The notes under the pieces are model-generated. The model saw only the letters and a program-made list of their open reading frames with translations. It was not told where the DNA came from and did not search any database. The position numbers were made by a program, and so were the translations under genes. From assembly GCA_032229885.1 (NCBI GenBank), contig JAVYAJ010000165.1:1-13919 (forward strand): a DNA stretch of 13,919 nt, given 5' to 3'. This stretch comes from Anammoximicrobium sp032229885 (GTDB lineage Bacteria > Planctomycetota > Planctomycetia > Pirellulales > Pirellulaceae). Below, one piece after another: positions 1-6,098 of the stretch. Position 1 is the first letter of the stretch. Every line of letters begins with the position of its first letter.

Positions 1-11
1 CGCGCGGCGCC

Positions 12-91
12 AGCCCTGGGGCGTTGCCCCAGGCTACGGTGAGCGGAGGCCTTCGGCCAAACTGATTCTTGGGTTGCGGGCAGTGGCCCGC
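12..91. repeat. Cluster of short hairpins
   Basis: Three short inverted repeats follow each other. The first has 8-bp perfect arms at 15-22 and 26-33 around a GTT loop. The second is GGCC-TTC-GGCC at 48-58. The third has 6-bp arms at 76-81 and 86-91 around AGTG. The stems differ in sequence, so these are not copies of one hairpin. No T-run follows any of them, which argues against simple intrinsic terminators. They resemble the dispersed palindromic filler common between planctomycete genes. That comparison is from memory and was not searched. Confidence 0.5.
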
Positions 92-188
92 GTTAGGTGT
101 TGTTCGGTGGCAATTTCTGGATCGCCGCGCTCTGGCAACCGCGTCGATTCCAAAGTTCGGCCTTGACGCTCGACTGGGTTTGGCGGAC

Positions 189-215
189 GGCTGGCGTGCC
201 GCCACGACGCCAGCC
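189..215 (-). terminator. Hairpin downstream of the DUF2961 gene
   Basis: A perfect 9-bp stem (GGCTGGCGT at 189-197 with ACGCCAGCC at 207-215) encloses a 9-nt loop, about 50 bp past the stop codon of the minus-strand gene ending at 266. A GTTTGGC/GCCAAAC pairing (178-184 with 213-219) could compete with it. No U-tract follows on the minus strand, so it may act in 3'-end protection, or be a repeat, rather than an intrinsic terminator. Confidence 0.35.
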
Positions 216-265
216 AAACAGGTCCGTCGCCCGCGCCACACGGCCCAGCTTGTACGCGTGAATCC

Positions 266-2314
266 TCAGGGCGCGGGGTCGAGAATCACACGATCCAAGC
301 CGAACATGTACGACGGGACGGCCGCCGGATTGGCGCCGACGATCTCGACGGTCAGTTTGTGCTGGCCGGCGGGCAACGTCTGTTGGCCCAGCTCGATCGG
401 GCCGCTGGAAACGACCGTCGGATTGTACAGATCGAGCGGCTCGCCGATCCGTTGGCCGTCCAGGCGCAACTGGACGATCCCATAGTCTCGAGCCTTGGTC
501 AGGGCTACGCTGATCCGATACGTTCCGGCCTTTTCGACAGGCACGGCCACCTCGAGTTTGGCGCCCGGCTTGGCCCCCGTCCACCACAACTGGTCGTCAT
601 TCTCCCAGTGACCCGCATGTTGGCGCAGCGTCTGCGTGCGTACTTCGCCCGGAGGGTCGTTCAGGACCGTGAACCCGCCCGCGGTCACCGGCGGATTGAT
701 GTAGTATCCGTCCCGTTCGGCCACGGGCACGGCCGAGTACGGGTGCGTGCCGCCCGCGGCCAGATACCAGCAGACCACCGCGGCATACTGAGTGCCTCGC
801 TCCTGCGTCCGATAGTACTTTTCGATGCACCCTTCAAACTCGGATTGGAACGGCACGTTGTCCGTCACGTGCCACCGGAGGACCGATTGGTGCCCCTTGT
901 TGTTCTGCGTCATGGTCTGCGCATGATAGGCCCGTTGGAACAGGCCCGGATGGCACCAGGCGTAGCCGAAGTAGTCCTCGGATCCCGTGCCGAAAGTCGA
1001 AGGAAACTTTTCGCCATCCACGAAGAACTTTTCATCGCCTTCGCCCCACCAACCGCCGCGTGGATTCCACACGTGCAGCATCACACCGCAGAACCGGCCG
1101 CGTCCTCGCGTGTTCAACATCGTCCAATCCGGCCAGCGATCGGCGGGCAATTCGACCGTGTCGCGATGCCAGTAACAATGGAAGTAACCCAACTCGTCCA
1201 TCGGCGTGCGCAGCGGAGCGTGCGTGATGTCGTACTCGAGCTCGCGCGAGGTCGTGTCCTGGTTCAGCAGTTCGATCGTCGCGCCGCGGGCAAACGGCAT
1301 GTACCACAGCGCATAGCCGCCCTCGTCGGTCAGGCCGGTGAGCAACGTGCGGTACGGATTCCAGCCGGGGGCCGTGCCGAAAAAGTCACCCAACGGACAC
1401 CAGACCGCGGGCGCGGGCTGTCCGTCAAACGTGATTCGCAAAACCAGGCGTCGCAAGGCGGCCATCTCGTCCTCGCGATCCCGGAACTTCGTCTTGCCGC
1501 GCAGCGCCGTGATCGCTCGCGGGCCGTCGATCGTCAACGCGGCGCTTTCCCCTGGCTCCAACCACAGCGTGCCCGTTTCGCGCTGCTCGCCGTCGCGCCT
1601 CCCCGCCGGATCGTCTCCGAGCGACGATTCGAAGAAATCGTTTACCCGCCGCAGCGACTCGGCGTGCTGAGCCGCGAGCGCCGGGCTGAACGTGGGCACG
1701 CGCGTCCCTTTCGGGTACGTGGCGTAGGTAAAGTGATAGTATCGCCCCCAGCCGGGATCCGCCACGATCTTGCAGGACTTTTGATACGGGATCGGGAAGT
1801 ACAGGTTTTGGCCGCGACAACCCAAGTCCTGAAGGTTGTACGACAACTGGGGGTAGTTGAACGGGGCCGTATCGCCTTGAAAATAGGCCCGGAAAGGCAG
1901 ATCGATGGCTGGCTCGGTCGCGTCGTCCAGGTAGATCTTGACGTGGCCCTGCTCGGCCCGCGCCGACCAGATCCGCCAGATGCAGCCCGGACCTTCCATC
2001 TCGGCCATCACCGCCCGACCGTTTTCCTCGCGGATCACCATCGGCCCGTCGTTGTTCGCGTCCCAATGCACATACTTGCCGCTGTCCGCATCGTATTGAC
2101 TGACCCGATCCCAACTGGACCACTGTGCACAGCGCTCGCCGTCCCACGGCAACACGGCCAGGTGTTCCAGGTCAAGCATCTGGCCAACTAGATCCGCGTA
2201 GGACCACGTGGGAGCGGAACTCGCCGATGGCGCGCCCGAATCGGCAGCCTGCCCCGCGCCAACGAGCGAAATGACGGCAAACATGAAGGCGGCTCGACAC
2301 AACATGACGCGCAT
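266..2314 (-). CDS. Secreted DUF2961 (GH172-type) protein
   Basis: A 682-residue protein. Residues 1-24 form a signal peptide (hydrophobic core to about 22, then AQAADS-like Ala residues around 23-24), so it is exported. The DUF2961 domain covers about 35-540. Diagnostic stretches are EGPGCIWRIW (107-116), the Phe/Arg/Gly segment at 339-344, and WWGEGDEKFFVDGE (422-435) followed by GTGSEDYF (442-449), whose Glu446 is a likely catalytic acid. Characterised DUF2961 members (GH172) act on alpha-fructofuranosides and other furanosides; the substrate here cannot be read from sequence. Residues about 555-680 look like a galactose-binding-type beta-sandwich, probably carbohydrate-binding. The reading frame stays open 414 bp further upstream, but the start at 2314 is chosen because an AGGAG lies 7 nt before it and the signal peptide starts there. 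It is divergent from the 2721 gene. The family call is firm; substrate and C-terminal role are inferred. Confidence 0.9.
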   Translation of the reverse strand: MRVMLCRAAFMFAVISLVGAGQAADSGAPSASSAPTWSYADLVGQMLDLEHLAVLPWDGERCAQWSSWDRVSQYDADSGKYVHWDANNDGPMVIREENGRAVMAEMEGPGCIWRIWSARAEQGHVKIYLDDATEPAIDLPFRAYFQGDTAPFNYPQLSYNLQDLGCRGQNLYFPIPYQKSCKIVADPGWGRYYHFTYATYPKGTRVPTFSPALAAQHAESLRRVNDFFESSLGDDPAGRRDGEQRETGTLWLEPGESAALTIDGPRAITALRGKTKFRDREDEMAALRRLVLRITFDGQPAPAVWCPLGDFFGTAPGWNPYRTLLTGLTDEGGYALWYMPFARGATIELLNQDTTSRELEYDITHAPLRTPMDELGYFHCYWHRDTVELPADRWPDWTMLNTRGRGRFCGVMLHVWNPRGGWWGEGDEKFFVDGEKFPSTFGTGSEDYFGYAWCHPGLFQRAYHAQTMTQNNKGHQSVLRWHVTDNVPFQSEFEGCIEKYYRTQERGTQYAAVVCWYLAAGGTHPYSAVPVAERDGYYINPPVTAGGFTVLNDPPGEVRTQTLRQHAGHWENDDQLWWTGAKPGAKLEVAVPVEKAGTYRISVALTKARDYGIVQLRLDGQRIGEPLDLYNPTVVSSGPIELGQQTLPAGQHKLTVEIVGANPAAVPSYMFGLDRVILDPAP

Positions 2315-2321
2315 GATGCTG

Positions 2322-2326
2322 CTCCT
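2322..2326 (-). promoter_or_regulatory. Ribosome binding site of the DUF2961 gene
   Basis: AGGAG on the minus strand, 7 nt before the ATG at 2314. It decides this start over in-frame upstream codons as far as 2728, which would run into the divergent gene. Confidence 0.75.
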
Positions 2327-2381
2327 GGGCGATTGTGTGTGGACGATAGCAAGCGAAATCGTGGGCAGCCCCCGGTCCACG

Positions 2382-2390
2382 ATGATAGCA
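2382..2390 (-). promoter_or_regulatory. Possible extended -10 promoter element
   Basis: On the minus strand this reads TGC-TATCAT: an extended -10 TG motif plus a hexamer matching TATAAT at five of six positions, 67 bp upstream of the DUF2961 start. No good -35 lies 17 bp further up, which extended -10 promoters can tolerate. This is a motif match only. Confidence 0.3.
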
Positions 2391-2518
2391 CAATCGACCG
2401 GCGCGCGAAATGCGCGACACAGCCCGTGCTGGTTCGTCCCGGTCGCGCGGCCCGTCGCGTCGGGACGCTCGAGCTGCACGCAATTTCCGTCGGTGACGAC
2501 CCAGCGCGACGCCGAGGT

Positions 2519-2530
2519 GCCACCGGTGGC
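2519..2530. promoter_or_regulatory. 12-bp perfect palindrome
   Basis: GCCACCGGTGGC is a perfect palindrome lying midway between the divergent starts at 2314 and 2721. It could be an operator for a dimeric regulator. In GC-rich DNA a 12-bp palindrome may also occur by chance. Confidence 0.25.
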
Positions 2531-2706
2531 GGGCATGCTAGCGGCATTTCCGGATTTTTCGAAACGAACTAACTTTGTGGATGCGCCGTACAGGAGAGAC
2601 AAGCACGCCATGCGGTGTTTGTCGGCAGGCCGGCCAGTGCCGTTGTCGTGCCCAACGGAAACCGAGGTTGAATGGCCGCGGAACGAAGAGCAACAGGTAT
2701 TCTCAG

Positions 2707-2713
2707 AAAGGAG
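2707..2713 (+). promoter_or_regulatory. Ribosome binding site of the 108-residue protein
   Basis: AAAGGAG, 7 nt before the ATG at 2721. It is one of the strongest Shine-Dalgarno matches in the window and decides the start, since the frame is open far upstream. Confidence 0.8.
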
Positions 2714-2720
2714 TCGCCTC

Positions 2721-3047
2721 ATGGCCAAGTACTACGTGGAATCCGGAACAGTACAGATCGTCACGGATGCCGAGGATCCGCGCGGCGCCGCGCTGTGGAT
2801 CGTCCATCGCACGATGGAACAGGTGCTGCCGATCTGTCCCGGCGATCCGCTTACGCCGCTGGAGAAAAACGATCGAATTCGGCAACGCGGATGCAACGTG
2901 CTGGGCGACACGATCCAAGTCAGTGAGCAGGGCTTCGGTCGGCCGGACGCTCAGACGTTTGATACGGTCGAGCTGTTCGTGGAATGGAACCAACTGCTGA
3001 TGGCCATGACCAAGCTCGAACGACGGCTGAAGGCGAGCGTCGGCTAG
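2721..3047 (+). CDS. Conserved-looking small protein of unknown function
   Basis: A 108-residue, probably cytoplasmic protein without a signal peptide or membrane segment. The N-terminus MAKYYVESGTVQIVTDAEDP suggests a beta-hairpin, followed by a helix (RGAALWIVHRTMEQVLP, 21-37), a short Pro-rich turn, more strands (GDTIQVSEQGFG, 62-73) and a C-terminal helix (TVELFVEWNQLLMAMTKLERRLK, about 82-104). I recall small planctomycete proteins opening with a similar Tyr-Tyr-Val-x-Ser-Gly segment, but none has a function I can name. The start is fixed by the AAAGGAG 7 nt upstream. The gene stands alone: the DUF2961 gene is divergent and a repeat-filled region follows it. No function is assigned. Confidence 0.8.
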   Translation: MAKYYVESGTVQIVTDAEDPRGAALWIVHRTMEQVLPICPGDPLTPLEKNDRIRQRGCNVLGDTIQVSEQGFGRPDAQTFDTVELFVEWNQLLMAMTKLERRLKASVG

Positions 3048-3184
3048 TTCGCCGCGGCTCGATTGCGACATCTAGGACAAGACGGCATTTGGAACAAGAC
3101 GTCCGATCACCCATTCACCCTTAGTTAACCGGATTCGCCCGCCCTCTCGCGTCATCCTCGACGCCCCGCCGACCTGAGCCTCTC

Positions 3185-3244
3185 TGGGCTGGACGCCCAT
3201 CTCACGTGGCCTCGACGCCACTCGCACAGGCAGGACGCCTGTGC
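3185..3244. repeat. Three tandem mini-hairpins sharing a GAC-GCC core
   Basis: Three consecutive hairpins sit at about 20-bp spacing. The first is TGGGC-TGGAC-GCCCA (3185-3199), the second GTGGC-CTCGAC-GCCAC (3206-3221), and the third has 8-bp arms GCACAGGC and GCCTGTGC at 3224-3231 and 3237-3244 around AGGAC. Every loop ends in GAC, followed by GCC or GCCC at the start of the right arm. The arm bases differ between units yet stay paired. Confidence 0.6.
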
Positions 3245-3411
3245 CGTGCTGGCCTCTGCTTTCGGCCAACCATTGCTTTGCTGCGGTCCGCACCGCCACG
3301 CTATGCGACGACCTTCGAGTCGGTGTCGCGCGGCGAAGAGTCAATCATCGGCGAGCCGCCTGTGCTACTAACCTCAAACATCGTGCACTTTTTGACAGTG
3401 TTTTCAGGCAG

Positions 3412-3591
3412 CGACAGGGTTCAGTTGTTGAAGGGTTAGATGTTGTGGTGTTCAGTGTTCAGTGTTCAGTGTCAGTGTCAGTGTCAGTGTCAGTGCCAGT
3501 GCCAGTGTCAGTGCCAGTGCCAGTGTCAGTGCCAGTGCCAGTGCCAGTGTTCGGGCGACAGCGTTAAGCTGTTGAAGAGTCACATGTTGTG
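3412..3591. repeat. Imperfect 36-bp direct repeats flanking the hexamer array
   Basis: Positions 3412-3447 and 3556-3591 align without gaps at 30 of 36 bases. Both start CGACAG, carry TGTTGAAG in the middle and end ATGTTGTG. Between them lies the CAGTGT/CAGTGC array. This suggests duplication of a unit that already contained a CAGTGTT-like segment, since CAGTGTT also occurs just before the left copy. Confidence 0.65.
3453..3550. repeat. CAGTGT/CAGTGC tandem hexamer array
   Basis: Two 7-mers CAGTGTT (3453 and 3460) lead into fourteen uninterrupted hexamers from 3467 to 3550. With T for CAGTGT and C for CAGTGC the order is TTTTCCTCCTCCCT, so a higher-order 18-bp period (CCT) appears in the middle. 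Read in one frame it would encode alternating Val-Ser/Val-Pro, but nothing else supports translation. It is a likely site of length variation by slippage. Confidence 0.85.
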
Positions 3592-3600
3592 CTTGCAGTA

Positions 3601-3710
3601 GCTCTGTGTCCTCTGCGTCTCTGCGTTTGATCGACGTCCTTGCGCGGGCGAACTGGCCGGGCTACAGGAAAATACGTTTTGGAAACGCAGAGACGCAGAG
3701 GACGCAGAGA
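3601..3710. repeat. 28-bp inverted repeat built of ACGCAGAG units
   Basis: Left arm 3601-3628 and right arm 3683-3710 are reverse complements at 26 of 28 positions, separated by 54 bp. Each arm is itself about three 8-9-bp copies of ACGCAGAG (or its complement CTCTGCGT). The 110-bp unit could fold into a long stem or be a small non-autonomous mobile repeat. No clear target-site duplication was seen at the ends. Similar GCAGAGACGCAGAGG strings are, as I remember, widely dispersed in many bacterial genomes. Confidence 0.75.
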
Positions 3711-3718
3711 TTTCGGCG

Positions 3719-3734
3719 CCCCGCCATGGCGGGG
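3719..3734. repeat. Perfect 16-bp palindrome
   Basis: CCCCGCCATGGCGGGG is perfectly palindromic and lies 8 bp after the right arm of the 28-bp inverted repeat. No T-run follows on either strand. Confidence 0.45.
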
Positions 3735-3862
3735 AGAGAGATGACAGGCGAACCACGGTTGATGGACACGGATAGCAGGGATGAAGACAAATGGTTACAC
3801 GCGATGTCTTTATTCGTATGCTTCGCGGCCCTCTTCGTTATTTCTCGGCGGTTGTTTGGTTG

Positions 3863-3895
3863 CGGCTGCTGGCCGCGCTAGGGGACCAGCAGCCG
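3863..3895 (-). terminator. Hairpin beyond the DUF1549/DUF1553 gene
   Basis: A 10-bp perfect stem (CGGCTGCTGG at 3863-3872 with CCAGCAGCCG at 3886-3895) surrounds a 13-nt loop, about 35 bp past the stop of the minus-strand gene ending at 3930. The minus strand after it is A-rich rather than T-rich, so intrinsic termination is doubtful. Confidence 0.35.
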
Positions 3896-3929
3896 ATCGC
3901 GCCAGCGCGATCATCGCGCCGCGCGCGGA

Positions 3930-6098
3930 TCAGTCGCCATCGGCGGGTGACGATCGAGCGGCGACCAGCGTTCGCCAAATCTCACGAATGGCCGACGGGT
4001 CACCGAGCCGATCTGCAAAAACTAGCTTAGCGGCTGTCAGCTCGCGTGGGTTCGGACGGCGGGCCAAGATGGACAGGAATACGTGCGAGATCTTCTCCTC
4101 GGGTGGCAGGTTGCTGCGGGCCAGCGGGGCGAGCCACGCCGGCCCGATCCACGCCGCCTCGGCGCGCGGTTCGATGATCTGCAGTGGCTGCGACCCGGGT
4201 TGCATCCACGCGCGGCGCGCCAACGTGCCGGCAACGTTCGACGACGGGACCGGCCGCTGATGCACGGCCGAGACCAGCATTCGCGCCACGTCGCCAGCGT
4301 TCGCGACGGGCGCATAATATCGGGCAAACAACGGTTGGCCGCCGGATTCGGGATCGTCCATCCAGCTCTCTGCCGTCCGCTTGCTCGACAAGCCGAACGG
4401 TTCGCTGAGCACGATCCAGCGAATCAGCTCTTTGACATGAAAGTCGTGCCCGGCAAACTCGGCGGCCAGCCGGTCCAGCAGCTCGGGATGCGACGGCGGG
4501 TTGTGCGGCCCCAGGTCGTCGACGGGGCGCGTCATTCCATACCCGAACAGCCAGCTCCAAACCCGGTTGACCGTGGCTCGCGGAAAGTCGTTCGAGGCGA
4601 CGATCAACGTGGCCAACTCGGCTCGACGATGAACGTCGCCGACCAACCCGCTGTGCGAAATCGCGCGGCCATCGAGCTCGGGATAGGCCATCCCCAGACG
4701 GCCGTCCGGCAAGCGATAGAACAATTCGGCATCCTTTGCCGCGCCGCTGGCGCCCGGAAAGTCCTGATCGATCAACACGGTCTGTCCGGAGGTTGGGTCG
4801 GTTCGGACGGCCAACTGGCGGAAGAAGGCGTTCAACTTCCAGAACTCGCCGACTGCCATTGCGGCCGTCGGCTGTTCGTGACAACTGGTGCATACCAACT
4901 GTTTGCCCAGAAAGACGCGCGCTGTGCGATCCGTTGCAACCCTGGCATCGTCCGCGGCGCCGGCCAGCAGAAAGTTCACCGCGCCGTTGTAGTCCGCCTC
5001 GCCGGCGCGCGACGCTCCACGGGCAGACAGCAGATCGAGAACAATCTGGTCTTGCGGGCGATCCGCTTGTGCGGCGTCCGTCAGATACCGGACCAGATCG
5101 GCGCGGCTGAACGCCCCGTCCGCCGTGTCGTCCGACGCCGCGCCAATCAGGGCCTCTGACCACAATTCAGCCCAATGTCGGGCGTGTTCGTCGCTGGCCA
5201 GCAACTGGTCCACCAACGCTTGTCGATCAGGCGGGATTCTCTTTTGCGGCCGCACGAACGCCTTCAATTCGCTGTCCGTCGGCCCCCGGCCCACCAAGCG
5301 ACGGTACGTTCGTTCGCACCACTGCTCGTCCGAAGCCCGGGGTGATGGCGTCACGCTATGTTCGTCCCACCGTTGACGCAATTCATGGTCGATGAACGCC
5401 ACGATCTCTCGGTCCGTGGAATGACGACGAGCTTGTGCGGCTGATGGTGGCTGGTCCTTGGAAGCCGCGGATGCGATCCGTTCAGGTTGGTCAATCGCCG
5501 GCAGCCAAGTAAACGCAGGCAAAGCCGGTGTCGAAGCCGGCGGTGATGCATCGTCGGCGCGGAGATCCGGGCGCGGCGTTCCGCGGGCAGGCGATGTCCG
5601 CGGCGTGTCCAGGCGAGCCTGCGCGTCGCTCGCGTCGGCAGGGCTCGTGCGCCCGATAACCCGACCCGCGGATGGCCGATGATAGACCTTGGCGTATAGG
5701 CCGAGCAGGCCGGCGAGCGCCATGACGCTGGCCGCCAATGTTGCCGCCAGCCAGCGCCGGCGAGGCCTTTGCCGCGCGCGGCGGCTCGGGCGTGGCCAAT
5801 CAGGGGCGGCTTGGACATCGGCTGCGAGATGATCGGGCCGATCCGCGCCAGGCCTTCCCGGATACGCTCCGTATTGCGGCGGCGCCGTCGGCTCGGATGG
5901 CGCGTGTATCGGCGGACCGATCGGCAGCGGCGAATCTACGCGCGCATCGTCCTGGGCAGCCTGGCCAGCGCAGCCCGTGGCGTGCTGGCGCGCCTCCCAA
6001 GTCTGCAGAATCTTGGACGTCAAGTCCGGAGGATAGCGACCGCCTATTACCTCTTCCAAACCGGCTTCCAGGATTCTGTCCGCGTAGTCCCCGTTCAC
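3930..6098 (-). CDS. Membrane DUF1549/DUF1553 protein, putative anti-sigma regulator
   Basis: A 722-residue protein. Residues 1-35 form a short cytoplasmic domain with DYADRILEAGLEEVIGG (4-20) and PPDLTSKIL (23-31). A Pro-rich stretch and an Arg-rich segment (105-115) precede one membrane helix (116-135), so the N-terminus should face the cytoplasm. A disordered Ala/Pro linker (about 136-225) leads to DUF1549 (about 229-435) with the heme-c-like CTSCH (403-407), then DUF1553 (about 490-700) with NRVWSWLFGYG and NPPSHPELLDRLAAEF. The start is taken as GTG at 6098 because its GTGA overlaps the sigma gene's stop by 4 bp and GAGGG lies 9 nt upstream; the GTG at 6119 lacks a ribosome binding site. 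The domain order and coupling to an ECF sigma gene suggest an anti-sigma or sensor role, which is inferred. Whether CxxCH binds heme is unknown. Confidence 0.82.
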   Translation of the reverse strand: MNGDYADRILEAGLEEVIGGRYPPDLTSKILQTWEARQHATGCAGQAAQDDARVDSPLPIGPPIHAPSEPTAPPQYGAYPGRPGADRPDHLAADVQAAPDWPRPSRRARQRPRRRWLAATLAASVMALAGLLGLYAKVYHRPSAGRVIGRTSPADASDAQARLDTPRTSPARGTPRPDLRADDASPPASTPALPAFTWLPAIDQPERIASAASKDQPPSAAQARRHSTDREIVAFIDHELRQRWDEHSVTPSPRASDEQWCERTYRRLVGRGPTDSELKAFVRPQKRIPPDRQALVDQLLASDEHARHWAELWSEALIGAASDDTADGAFSRADLVRYLTDAAQADRPQDQIVLDLLSARGASRAGEADYNGAVNFLLAGAADDARVATDRTARVFLGKQLVCTSCHEQPTAAMAVGEFWKLNAFFRQLAVRTDPTSGQTVLIDQDFPGASGAAKDAELFYRLPDGRLGMAYPELDGRAISHSGLVGDVHRRAELATLIVASNDFPRATVNRVWSWLFGYGMTRPVDDLGPHNPPSHPELLDRLAAEFAGHDFHVKELIRWIVLSEPFGLSSKRTAESWMDDPESGGQPLFARYYAPVANAGDVARMLVSAVHQRPVPSSNVAGTLARRAWMQPGSQPLQIIEPRAEAAWIGPAWLAPLARSNLPPEEKISHVFLSILARRPNPRELTAAKLVFADRLGDPSAIREIWRTLVAARSSPADGD

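Larger units (their letters stand above)
2315..2720. other. Divergent intergenic region
   Basis: This 406-bp stretch separates two divergently transcribed genes and must hold promoters for both. Besides the separately listed -10 element and palindrome, it has an inverted repeat with 7-bp arms at 2435-2441 and 2461-2467. An AT-richer patch at about 2546-2577 lies upstream of the plus-strand gene, but I see no convincing -35/-10 pair there. No coding sequence with start-site support was seen. Confidence 0.5.
3048..3929. other. Gene-free repeat nest
   Basis: This 882-bp stretch has no ORF with a plausible start. It holds the tandem hairpins (3185-3244), the hexamer array with flanking direct repeats (3412-3591), the 28-bp inverted repeat (3601-3710), a 16-bp palindrome (3719-3734) and a hairpin near the stop of the following minus-strand gene (3863-3895), all listed separately. 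The 2721 gene ends into it from the left and the 3930 gene ends into it from the right, so it is a convergent 3'-3' spacer. That is a tolerant site for repeat insertion. Confidence 0.7.

Noticed and set aside
359..2191. 610-codon open frame on the plus strand opposite the DUF2961 gene
   Set aside because: It is a GC-rich shadow of a clearly conserved protein. The translation is Arg/Val/Leu-rich with no domain, signal or ribosome binding site.
3241..3567. Open frame encoding a Val-Ser/Val-Pro repeat tail
   Set aside because: The repeat peptide is a translation of the CAGTGT/CAGTGC array. There is no ribosome binding site and the upstream part reads as intergenic sequence.
3412..3710. A CRISPR array
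   Set aside because: The hexamers are contiguous with no spacers, and the other repeats occur only twice.
4083..5159. 358-codon plus-strand frame opposite the DUF1549/DUF1553 gene, and a 378-codon minus-strand frame at 4027-5163
   Set aside because: Both overlap a gene with recognisable domains, and both read as Arg-rich low-information protein typical of shadow frames.
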